From assembly GCA_963717195.1 (NCBI GenBank), contig CAVQVR010000011.1:1-64000 (forward strand): a stretch of 64,000 nucleotides of DNA, written 5' to 3'. Below, piece after piece: positions 18,071 to 26,492 of the stretch. Every line of letters begins with the position of its first letter. Position 1 is the stretch's first letter. The notes below the pieces were generated by a model. It saw nothing but the letters and a program-made list of their open reading frames with translations. It ran no database searches and was not told the origin of the DNA. The position numbers and the translations under genes are program-made. The stretch comes from JACDAE01 sp963717195 (lineage in GTDB: Bacteria > Chloroflexota > Ktedonobacteria > Ktedonobacterales > Ktedonobacteraceae).

Positions 18071-18742
18071 TCAGCGAGGCAGCGGAGCTGAGACATCGAT
18101 GCGCGTCCCACGATCTGGTGCGCTCTCAATTGAGAGATTTCCGCCAAGCAGCGTAGCACGCTCGTGCAAGCCAATCAAGCCCTGATGGTATCCATTTTCT
18201 GAACGAACAGGGGCGTGTGCACTCATACCTACACCATTATCTATTATACTGACATGCAGTAATCCTTCGTCGCTGAACATAAATACGCTGATCTTTGAAG
18301 CATGGGCATGTTTGCTGATATTGGTCAGAGCTTCACGAATAATAGAGTACAGGTTTGATGCATGCTCGTGAGGTAGATACTCAGGCCAGTCCTCGCATTC
18401 GAAGATGACCGTGTAGCCTACAGCACACAATTCGCTAAGCAATGCCTGTACGGATGCTTCCATAGCAAAATCAGGTTTAGGGGAGTGGCGTAACTCTCCC
18501 AGCGTTTCACGCATCGAGAGCAGGCTATCGCGAGCCATCTCCTGCCATGTCTCCAACCGTTGCGTCATATCTTGAGATATCTCTCCCTCGGAAGAGAGGC
18601 GGCGTTTACGAAAATACTCCAGATCTTTCACCAGTGCGGTCAACGATTGAACTACACCATCATGAAGTTCACGTGCAATACGACGCCGCTCAGCCTCTTG
18701 CGCAACCTGTGTCAACGGAGAAGTATCTACATCGAGCACCAT
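18071..18742 (-). CDS. soluble NarL-type histidine kinase
   Basis: 223 residues. The HisKA_3 dimerisation helix carries the phosphoacceptor in ARELHDGVVQSL (about 22-33). A HATPase_c domain follows with EALTNISKHAHA and DNGVGM and a GLIGLHERATLLGG end. There is no sensor domain and no membrane helix. No response regulator lies beside it, so it is an orphan; its partner must be elsewhere. It converges with the MerR-like gene. An input domain may have been lost, or it may receive signals by protein contact. Confidence 0.85.
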   Translation of the reverse strand: MVLDVDTSPLTQVAQEAERRRIARELHDGVVQSLTALVKDLEYFRKRRLSSEGEISQDMTQRLETWQEMARDSLLSMRETLGELRHSPKPDFAMEASVQALLSELCAVGYTVIFECEDWPEYLPHEHASNLYSIIREALTNISKHAHASKISVFMFSDEGLLHVSIIDNGVGMSAHAPVRSENGYHQGLIGLHERATLLGGNLSIESAPDRGTRIDVSAPLPR

Positions 18743-19031
18743 CTGTTTTCCTCCGAACTACCGCATCCTGGCGCTTCCCGGTTCTAGCGGGATAGTTTCC
18801 TTGTTGTTAAAATTTCTAGTCATTTACATTCTGGAAGTTGTCGATTACACTACATCATATATATTAATATATACACTCAGTCTGTTAATTTTTGATTGAG
18901 AGAGAAGCCCTATGTGGTTAAGAAACAGGTATCCAGGCAAAGAGTTCTTAACCGGCATCTTCCTTTTCTATATGGTATGCTTTTTATCATAGCCAGTCAG
19001 CAAGGATAGAGCGAGACGAATGGAGGTCAAT

Positions 19032-19988
19032 ATGGCGCAGAAAAGAATTCTCGTCGTTGGCAGTCTTAACATGGACCAGGTAGTACGTGTACCACGTGTA
19101 CCCACGCTGGGAGAAACACTCCTGGGAGTTGGATCGCTCCGGCTTGTCCCTGGTGGTAAAGGGGCCAATCAGGCTGTCGCAATGGCACGTCTGGGTGGAT
19201 CGGTCGCGCTGGCCGGTCGTGTGGGTACAGATCCCTTTGGGACACAGCTCCTACAGGCATTGCAAGCCGCCACAATCGATACCAACCTTATTGTTGTTGA
19301 GCAAGAAGAGGTCAGTGGCACCGCTGTTATCTTTCTTGGACCTGACGGCGACAATGCAATTGTCGTTGCTCCCGGCACCAATGCACATATGGGACAGGAT
19401 AGTGTACAACTCACCCATATCTTCGAGGCAATCGAGCATGTAAGTGCAGTTGTGATGCAACTGGAGATACCCTTAGAAACGGTGCAGAAGGTGATCGAGC
19501 ATGCTTATAAATTTGGCGTGCCAGTGATTCTGAATCTCGCTCCGGCGCAGCAATTGCCCCGTGAGACGCTGCGCCAGCTCTCAGTCCTGGTAGTGAACGA
19601 AACTGAAGCCAGCTTACTGAGTGGACAGCGGGTGGAGAGCGTAGAAGATGCGAAAATCGTTGCTACAGTCCTGCTCGAATATGGTATTCCGACCGTGGTT
19701 ATCACACTTGGTTCACGAGGAGCTCTACTGACCACCAGGAGTGGAACGGAGCGCAGTATTCGTAATATTTATCAGGAAGCACCAAAAGTGCATGTTGTAG
19801 ATACAACTGCCGCTGGCGATTGCTTTGTTGGAGCGCTGACTGTGGCCTTGACGGAGAAACAGGAACCTGAACAGGCACTACGTTTCGCTATCTATGCAAG
19901 TGCGTTAAAGGTTACGCGCTTTGGAGCTCAATCAGGCTTGCCTACACGGGATGAAGTGCTTGCATTCTCTTCCTCAAATTATATATGA
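19032..19988 (+). CDS. rbsK: ribokinase (PfkB family)
   Basis: About 318 residues. GGAGG five bases before the ATG at 19032 supports this start over the ATG at 19020. PfkB signatures are present: VVGSLNMDQVVRVPR at the N-terminus, PGGKGANQAVAMARLGG (about 40-56), and the catalytic VDTTAAGDCFVGAL (about 256-269) with the base aspartate. It phosphorylates ribose to ribose-5-phosphate. The nucleoside hydrolase gene follows within 20 bases, so the pair would free and phosphorylate ribose from nucleosides. Confidence 0.88.
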   Translation: MAQKRILVVGSLNMDQVVRVPRVPTLGETLLGVGSLRLVPGGKGANQAVAMARLGGSVALAGRVGTDPFGTQLLQALQAATIDTNLIVVEQEEVSGTAVIFLGPDGDNAIVVAPGTNAHMGQDSVQLTHIFEAIEHVSAVVMQLEIPLETVQKVIEHAYKFGVPVILNLAPAQQLPRETLRQLSVLVVNETEASLLSGQRVESVEDAKIVATVLLEYGIPTVVITLGSRGALLTTRSGTERSIRNIYQEAPKVHVVDTTAAGDCFVGALTVALTEKQEPEQALRFAIYASALKVTRFGAQSGLPTRDEVLAFSSSNYI

Positions 19989-20007
19989 AAGTGAGAATAT
20001 ATTTATA

Positions 20008-20967
20008 ATGCGCCGTTTTCTCATCGACACTGACACCGCTTCTGATGACGCCGTTGCGCTCGTCATGGCGCTGCAACATCCTGGCATCATCGTTGAAGCG
20101 ATCACCGTCGTTGCAGGCAATGTTCCCGTAGAGCAAGGAGTACAGAACGCGCTATATACTGTAGAGATGTGCAAGAAGCAGGTTCCCGTTTATGCCGGGA
20201 TGGCAAGTCCGATACTTCATCCTCTCGCAACCGCACAACACATTCATGGCATAGATGGGCTGGGAGATATAGGGTTGCCTTTACATGGCAGGAAACCAAC
20301 CCCTGGACACGCTGTTGACGTTCTGATAAATACAATCAACCGCTCTCCCGGAGAAGTCACGCTTGTTGCGCTCGGTCCATTGACAAACATCGCTTTTGCA
20401 TTACGTTTTGATGCTTCTATTGTCCACAAGGTTAAAGAATGTATCCTCATGGGAGGTGTCGGAAAAGGGATAGGGAACGTGACTCCTGTCGCTGAATATA
20501 ATATATGGGTCGATCCTGAGGCGGCAAAGATTGTTTTTGAAGCAGGGATGCCTATTACTATGGTGGGTTGGGATGTATGCGTCAATGCGGCAACCATCAG
20601 GCCAGATGAGGCACAAAGCATACGGCAGATTGGGACCGCGCTTGCAGAGTTTTGCATAGATATTCAACACGTGCATGGTGGTGGGAAACTAAATGCCAGG
20701 CCATTTGTTATTGCGGACCCCCTTGCTATGGCGATTGCTCTGAATAGAGATGTTGCGACGGATGTACGCAGGCTCTTTGTCTCAATTGAGACTGAAAGTA
20801 TGCTGTGTCGAGGACAAACAGTCGTTGATCACCTGGGTGTCCTCAAAAAGGCGGCCAACATAGAGGTCGTGCTCGGTGCTTCTCATGAGCTATTTTTGAA
20901 TATGTTGTATGAAGCGGTAGGGCTAAAGATATCATCAATTAATGACGCTATAGAAGACCATCTTTAA
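20008..20967 (+). CDS. inosine/uridine-preferring nucleoside hydrolase
   Basis: About 319 residues from the ATG at 20008; upstream frame to 19921 overlaps the ribokinase gene and is not family-like. The N-terminal DTDTASDDAVAL is the calcium-binding aspartate cluster of IunH-type hydrolases. HGIDGLGD, ALGPLTNIA and the ILMGGVG segment also match. It cleaves nucleosides to base and ribose in the cytoplasm. A terminator hairpin follows at 21051, closing a two-gene salvage operon. Confidence 0.88.
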   Translation: MRRFLIDTDTASDDAVALVMALQHPGIIVEAITVVAGNVPVEQGVQNALYTVEMCKKQVPVYAGMASPILHPLATAQHIHGIDGLGDIGLPLHGRKPTPGHAVDVLINTINRSPGEVTLVALGPLTNIAFALRFDASIVHKVKECILMGGVGKGIGNVTPVAEYNIWVDPEAAKIVFEAGMPITMVGWDVCVNAATIRPDEAQSIRQIGTALAEFCIDIQHVHGGGKLNARPFVIADPLAMAIALNRDVATDVRRLFVSIETESMLCRGQTVVDHLGVLKKAANIEVVLGASHELFLNMLYEAVGLKISSINDAIEDHL

Positions 20968-21050
20968 GAGGAAAATACAATCTCTATACCTTCGACGCAG
21001 CAAAGTCCGTTTTTACTTGCCTCTCAGCAGGAAAAGGCATTGTCACATGT

Positions 21051-21085
21051 GCAGGTATTCCCATAACCAGGATTACCTGCTTTTT
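21051..21085 (+). terminator. terminator after the nucleoside salvage operon
   Basis: GCAGGTA and TACCTGC form a stem around a 16-base loop and are followed by TTTTT. It lies 84 bases after the nucleoside hydrolase stop. Confidence 0.65.
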
Positions 21086-21210
21086 GTATCCTATATTGAT
21101 TCATTCGTTGTATACTCTAGATATGGTCTGTACAGAGGCTGAGGAGAGAACTGGTGTTTCAGTAGTAGAGCGAGGTGCAGGTATTATGAAGAAAAATCGA
21201 GCATTGACCA

Positions 21211-23970
21211 TTGGCATTATTCTCAGTGGAAATCATCTCTGGACTAAGTGGTATTGTGGGTAACCTTGCTTCAAATACTATTCCAGATGCAATCAAACCA
21301 TTGCTTCCGTATATCTGGCCTATCTTTGCTCTAGTAATGCTTGCTGGTATTGTCCTTGCTATATGGCAGTCCCATCAACAGGAAGCAGAAGAACTTCTCA
21401 ATGCTCCTCCCGTGCTCATAGAGCAAAATCGTCAACGTCTTCTGGCAAAAGTCCGTTCCTTTTGGATTAAAGGGGTGCTTGAAAAATCACTACATGGTGC
21501 TGTACTTATACCTCTTATGCTTCAAGAGCAGCCTGATGCGATCGCACGTCCCTGGAATCTCGTTCTACAAGAAGCTGTCCAATCGAGACAAACACTCCCA
21601 CCAGGTACAAATATCACACAAGTGTATGATGATGCAATAGGAGAGATGCTGATTCTTGGAGAGCCTGGTTCTGGCAAAAGTACACTGCTTCTGGAACTAG
21701 CACGTGATCTCCTGGATCGTGCTGAAAAGGATAATAGCCTTCCGATGCCACTGGTGTTCAATTTGTCATCATGGGCGGTAAAGCAACAATCGCTTGCTGA
21801 TTGGCTCGTTGAAGAGATGCATACTAAATATCAGGTTCCTTATCCACTGGCCCATACCTGGATCACTACTGATCAAGTACTCCCTTTGCTCGATGGATTG
21901 GATGAGGTAAAGAAAGAATACCATCCGATATGTGTTGATGCCATTAATGCCTATCGGCTCCAACATGGCCTGATGCCAATGGTGGTATGTAGTCGGGCAA
22001 CTGAATATCTAGCTTTTAAAACTCCAATACGCTTGCATTGTGCGGTTATCATTCAGCCCATAACAATGCAACAGATTGATGCGTACCTCTCCAGTCTTGG
22101 GAACCAGGAAGAAAACCTCTACAAAGCACTCAAAAAAGATTGGGCACTGCAAAAGCTTGCTACCACCCCACTAATGCTCACAGTACTCACCCAAGCGTAC
22201 TCAAAAATACCAGCGGATGAGCTCATGCAGTCGACTTCCGCGGAGAAGCGGCGACAACAGGTCTTTACAACCTACACTCAACAGATGCTCTTGCATCGTA
22301 GTACCGGGATAGAATATCAAGCAAGACAAACAATAGACTGGCTATCCTGGCTAGCTCGACAGTTGTTGCAACACAATCAGACCGATTTTTATCTCGAAAG
22401 AATGCAACCTGACTGGCTTCCAAAGGGTCGATTACAACGTATCTATAATTACGCTGGCATCCAACTTCCAGCTATATTTCTTGGTATGCTGATCAGTATT
22501 GTGGTCAATGGATTAATTTTTAGTCAGGCTCTCATACTACAAAATATCCTCATAGGTGGTCTACTTGGAAGATTATTTAGCATAAATGAAATGATCCCAT
22601 GGAAATTTAATAAAAACATGGCACAGCAAAGAAAGCGGCGTTATCTTCTTGCTGAATCACTTATTAATGGAATAATTATCGGTTTCGTAGTAGGAATGCA
22701 GTTTATTGGCTATGTAGGACGGATAAATGGTGCTGCATTGCTTGCAAAGAACGGTTCAGATGCCTTGACCTACACAGTAAAAGATGGGCTTCATGATGGG
22801 CTTATTTCGGGCGGGATCTTCGCAATAGGTATCTTTATCCTCAGCATAATAATAATGAAAGGTACAACAATGCAGCCAACATTATTAGCCGACAATTCAT
22901 GGAAGAAGATTTGGAGAAGCCTCATTCGTACAGGGTATATTCGAAATGCATTAATAACAGGATCACTTATTGGATTGAGTGCTGCCTTGAGTAACGTGTT
23001 GGGCAACAGTGTATGCTATAAGCTTTGTATCGATGGTGGATTAGCAACAGCAGCACTAAGCGAACAATGGGGTGATGGTCTAATTGAAGGAATTCAATTT
23101 GGACTAATTAGTGGCATACTCAGCGTCATATTAGTAGAAGTAGGTAGCATGATACGACCAACAGAGACTATAGCTTGGTCATGGAAAAGTCTTATAGAGA
23201 GCCTCATCGATCGAAAGCACATGGTCAATGGAATACGCTTCGCATTTTTTGGAGGGTTGTATAATTTAATCTCTCAGTTAGCTAATGAACTTCGCTTTGG
23301 GGATATACATGCCATGCTCACAGATATTATTTTGAGTGGACCATTGTTCATAGTAACAAACATTGGTTTAAGCGGACTAAGCTATGGTCTAAGTTATTGG
23401 CTACTCGTGGGAATATTTCAGTCAAGGGCAAGTAACACTATTGAAGAACAACATCGCATAGACCCTAATGAAGGAATACATAATTCTGCGTATAATAGCA
23501 TATTAATTGGATTTACTAGTATATTCATAGCCTGGATTATTTATACTTTAAATGTGACGCTTGATGAAGCTATAAAAGATGGGATACTTTGGGGGATAAA
23601 TAACTTGAATATGGACCTAGATCAGATACCTGGGGGTACTCTACGTGAGGGATTAGTCATTCTCCTCGCAACTGGAGTTCTGGTTATGTTGCTAAGCGGA
23701 GGGCTTGCCTGCTTGCGACACATTATCTTGCGCCTTCTCCTTCGACAGGCAGGAAGTATGCCATGGAATTATCCTCGCTTCTTAGATTATGCTGCTGATC
23801 GTCTTCTCCTCCGCAAAATAGGCGGTGGCTACATTTTCGCGCACCGTCTATTAATGGAGTATTTTGCTTTTCTTTCCCCCAGTCAATTGCAAAACGACGA
23901 CGTACAAGCCCAACTGGCTACACTTGCTCAAGAAGAGCATACATCCCCTACTAACAATGCGAAAAATTGA
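21211..23970 (+). CDS. NACHT-type NTPase with multiple membrane segments
   Basis: About 919 residues. An N-terminal membrane helix (about 29-50) is followed by a NACHT NTPase with Walker A GEPGSGKST (about 150) and Walker B LPLLDGLDEV (about 226). At least eight hydrophobic segments fill residues 420-840. The ~60-residue C-terminus has an IFAHRLLMEYFA motif also seen in NACHT/STAND proteins. It is an inner-membrane STAND-type switch; the signal and effector are unknown. The TTG at 21211 has no ribosome-binding site. An ATG at 21186 reads MKKNRALTIGIIL and would join the frame after a small indel near 21222, so the real N-terminus may be frameshifted. Confidence 0.75.
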   Translation: MALFSVEIISGLSGIVGNLASNTIPDAIKPLLPYIWPIFALVMLAGIVLAIWQSHQQEAEELLNAPPVLIEQNRQRLLAKVRSFWIKGVLEKSLHGAVLIPLMLQEQPDAIARPWNLVLQEAVQSRQTLPPGTNITQVYDDAIGEMLILGEPGSGKSTLLLELARDLLDRAEKDNSLPMPLVFNLSSWAVKQQSLADWLVEEMHTKYQVPYPLAHTWITTDQVLPLLDGLDEVKKEYHPICVDAINAYRLQHGLMPMVVCSRATEYLAFKTPIRLHCAVIIQPITMQQIDAYLSSLGNQEENLYKALKKDWALQKLATTPLMLTVLTQAYSKIPADELMQSTSAEKRRQQVFTTYTQQMLLHRSTGIEYQARQTIDWLSWLARQLLQHNQTDFYLERMQPDWLPKGRLQRIYNYAGIQLPAIFLGMLISIVVNGLIFSQALILQNILIGGLLGRLFSINEMIPWKFNKNMAQQRKRRYLLAESLINGIIIGFVVGMQFIGYVGRINGAALLAKNGSDALTYTVKDGLHDGLISGGIFAIGIFILSIIIMKGTTMQPTLLADNSWKKIWRSLIRTGYIRNALITGSLIGLSAALSNVLGNSVCYKLCIDGGLATAALSEQWGDGLIEGIQFGLISGILSVILVEVGSMIRPTETIAWSWKSLIESLIDRKHMVNGIRFAFFGGLYNLISQLANELRFGDIHAMLTDIILSGPLFIVTNIGLSGLSYGLSYWLLVGIFQSRASNTIEEQHRIDPNEGIHNSAYNSILIGFTSIFIAWIIYTLNVTLDEAIKDGILWGINNLNMDLDQIPGGTLREGLVILLATGVLVMLLSGGLACLRHIILRLLLRQAGSMPWNYPRFLDYAADRLLLRKIGGGYIFAHRLLMEYFAFLSPSQLQNDDVQAQLATLAQEEHTSPTNNAKN

Positions 23971-24072
23971 CATCCACAACTCATAGCAACAACCCCATAC
24001 ATACGGAACAGAGTCGTACATCGTTTTGAAAAGTCATATTATCACCGCATAGATAGACATAATTCTTCTAAT

Positions 24073-24089
24073 ATGACAAACGATGTCAT
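24073..24089. promoter_or_regulatory. short palindrome upstream of the monooxygenase gene
   Basis: ATGACA and TGTCAT flank a five-base spacer, 80 bases before the ATG at 24169, with TATACT at 24101 as a possible -10 box. It could be an operator for a dimeric repressor. The site is short and may be chance. Confidence 0.25.
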
Positions 24090-24168
24090 GAAATACGGAG
24101 TATACTTTGTCATGTACTAACAAATAGGGCGATACGCTATACATGTAGTTAAAAAGAGGTGGTTATCT

Positions 24169-25008
24169 ATGCAGTACGGTTTTGTCATTCCGGGTGGTGA
24201 TGCGCACGAGATTGTCAAAATGGCGCAAGAGGCCGAGGAGGCAGGCTGGGATGGAGTCTTCTATTGGGATGGGATCTGTATTGAGGGTGCAGGACCAATA
24301 TTTGATCCCTGGGCAATACTGGCAGCGATAGCGATGCGCACAAAGCGCGTACGGATCGGAGCGATGCTGACACCTCCATCGAGGCGGAGACCATGGAAGC
24401 TGGCACGCGAGACAGTAACCGTTGATGTGCTCTCCTCAGGGCGTTTGATCGTGCCGGTGGGATTAGGAGCACTCGATGATGGAGGTTTTAGAAAGGTGGG
24501 AGAGGTAACGGATCGTAAGGGGCGGGCGGAATTGTTGGATGAAGGGTTGGAGATTTTGATAGGATTGTGGAGCGGGCAGCCATTTAGCTTTTCCGGGCAA
24601 CATTATCATGTGGAAGAGATGACCTTTTTACCACCTCCGGTACAATCACCACGCATTCCTATCTGGGTGGTAGGAGCGTGGCCACGTACAAAATCGATGC
24701 AGAGGGCGTTACGCTACGATGGATTGTTGCCTGCAAAGGTCGATGAGAAGGGAGCATTGGCCGAGGTCACACCAGATGATGTACAGGCGATGAAAGCGTA
24801 CATTGCCGGGCACCACACAGCGACAACACCATTTGATATCGTGTGGGAGGGTGAGACGCCGGGTGATGATGCCGGGCGAGCAGTTGAGTTGGTACGTCCA
24901 TGGGCGGAAGCCGGAGCTACGTGGTGGTTGGAGTCACGATGGGGTCCTCCAAGCAGAGTGGATGAAGCACGAGCACGTATCAGACAAGGACCACCACGTA
25001 TTGAATAA
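24169..25008 (+). CDS. LLM-class flavin-dependent oxidoreductase
   Basis: 279 residues, a compact bacterial luciferase-like (LLM) TIM barrel. Matching features are AQEAEEAGWDGVFYWD (about 22-37), the RIGAMLTPPSRRRPWKLARETVTVD stretch (about 64-88, given here only as a landmark), GLGALDDGGF, and PIWVVGAWP. These enzymes use F420 or FMN; the cofactor and substrate cannot be told here. AAAAAGAGGTGG precedes the ATG. It converges with the HTH-GAF regulator gene, only 34 bases away. Confidence 0.82.
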   Translation: MQYGFVIPGGDAHEIVKMAQEAEEAGWDGVFYWDGICIEGAGPIFDPWAILAAIAMRTKRVRIGAMLTPPSRRRPWKLARETVTVDVLSSGRLIVPVGLGALDDGGFRKVGEVTDRKGRAELLDEGLEILIGLWSGQPFSFSGQHYHVEEMTFLPPPVQSPRIPIWVVGAWPRTKSMQRALRYDGLLPAKVDEKGALAEVTPDDVQAMKAYIAGHHTATTPFDIVWEGETPGDDAGRAVELVRPWAEAGATWWLESRWGPPSRVDEARARIRQGPPRIE

Positions 25009-25042
25009 AGCACTCTATAGCTCTCATTGGCATATGAGCTCC

Positions 25043-26086
25043 TCAGGAGACATAGTCGCGCATATACGCTTCTGAGCGCTGCCCCGTTGTAAGAACAAGC
25101 TGGATTAATTCTTCTTCCTTTTCTTTAAGGACTTTCCGCTCTGCCTCCTGCCTTGATAAAGGGTAACCTTCTGGCGTAGGAAGGAGCATAGAGGAAGTAA
25201 TGCGATCCTGAAGGTCTACAAGAACAGAAGCTTGCAGAGAACGAGGAGGCATCATAGCGAGGTTAATGTCAGAAATGCGATAGAACTCGTGCGGCTCAAA
25301 AGCAATAGTAAGGAGATTAGCATAATGCTTGAGAAGGGCTATACGCTCAGAAGAGAAATAGTTCTGATGAGGACTAACAAAACAGGCACAGCCAGCGATA
25401 CTGTCGTATTGCAGGAGTGGAATGGCAAGAGAGCTACCGAACACAATAACGTGCTGACCCGGAACGATGCGTCGCGCTTCCTCGGGATTCTGGATGACGA
25501 CGAAATGGGCTGCCAGGGCCGCGAGACCAGCCTGGGACTCAGCACCACAAAAACAGGTCCGATTGGCAAATGACCTGGTGACAGGTGAACCTCCATATCC
25601 CATAGTTATGCGCAAGCTACGTACTTTGTGACCAGGATCTGGCGGTACACATTGTGCAATGAAGGTTGCAAAACCCTCATCATCAGGATCAAACTGCTGG
25701 ATAATCTTCTGTAAAATAGCACTGCAGAGCGAGGAGGCACGTAAGTTCTCTGGATGCATTGAGTAGGTATTGAGCACATGGCTGTAGAAAGTGGGAGGAA
25801 CCGCTAGCGGCATATCTATGGCCAGGTCATTGGCAAAGAGATGCGTGTATTCTTGTTTGAGAAGCGTTATCAACTGCTCACTGTACTCAGGCAAGACGGC
25901 AGGTAAAGCACGCAGAGTTTCCCGCCGAGGATTTGAGACACCCGCTATCCATCTTGAAATAGTAATGGTATTGATGCGCAACGCTGCGGCAATTCTGCGC
26001 CGTTCTTCTGGCTTTACAGCCACTTTACGCAACAGATCACGCCACGTCTGTGCCTCTTCATCCATTTCTTGATTATTTTTGCGCAT
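25043..26086 (-). CDS. HTH and GAF-like regulator
   Basis: About 347 residues from the ATG at 26086; starts at 26137 and 26065 are also possible since none has a good ribosome-binding site. The N-terminus is a Cro/XRE-type helix-turn-helix (RRRIAAALRINTITISRWIAG, spread over about 28-48). A region of about 150 residues (180-300) has a GAF-like pattern (VIFGSSLAIPLLQYDSIAGC and LLKHYANLLTIAFE). The C-terminal helix is rich in Glu/Lys. It is a cytoplasmic transcription regulator of unknown signal, convergent with the monooxygenase gene. Confidence 0.65.
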   Translation of the reverse strand: MRKNNQEMDEEAQTWRDLLRKVAVKPEERRRIAAALRINTITISRWIAGVSNPRRETLRALPAVLPEYSEQLITLLKQEYTHLFANDLAIDMPLAVPPTFYSHVLNTYSMHPENLRASSLCSAILQKIIQQFDPDDEGFATFIAQCVPPDPGHKVRSLRITMGYGGSPVTRSFANRTCFCGAESQAGLAALAAHFVVIQNPEEARRIVPGQHVIVFGSSLAIPLLQYDSIAGCACFVSPHQNYFSSERIALLKHYANLLTIAFEPHEFYRISDINLAMMPPRSLQASVLVDLQDRITSSMLLPTPEGYPLSRQEAERKVLKEKEEELIQLVLTTGQRSEAYMRDYVS

Positions 26087-26211
26087 TATCTTCCAATTGC
26101 TTCTGACTAAAGAGACAATGATAGATATAGTTGACATATATCAATGTATATCAGAATAACCTATGAAACGGTGTTTTGTCAAATAGAGGCAATCAATCGA
26201 TCAATCACTGG

Positions 26212-26266
26212 CTTTTCAATCGCGCCCCTACACCTTTGGAAACGGACTTTTCAATCGCGCCCTTAC
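26212..26266. repeat. direct repeat with CCCTAC core in the 26.1-26.5 kb gap
   Basis: Two 20-base copies at 26212-26231 and 26247-26266 differ by one base and contain TTCAATCGCGCCC followed by C/T-TAC. This is a variant of the CCCTAC repeat family seen elsewhere. The rest of the 26138-26492 gap contains no gene I can support. Confidence 0.6.
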
Positions 26267-26492
26267 TTGACGGTTCTGTTTGTGGGATGATATTATACTT
26301 TTGATCCACGAACTATGTTGTATAAAAAATGTGAAGCATCTCACAGTATTTTTATGGTATATACGTTATGCTTTGACTAGAGCAATGTCTTTGTGATTTT
26401 TAAGTCTGACACAATACTGGGAGTGCACATACTGGGACGTATGGCTGAAAAGAAATAGAAATGCAGGTAAAATGTTATAAGGAGTAGCTGGT

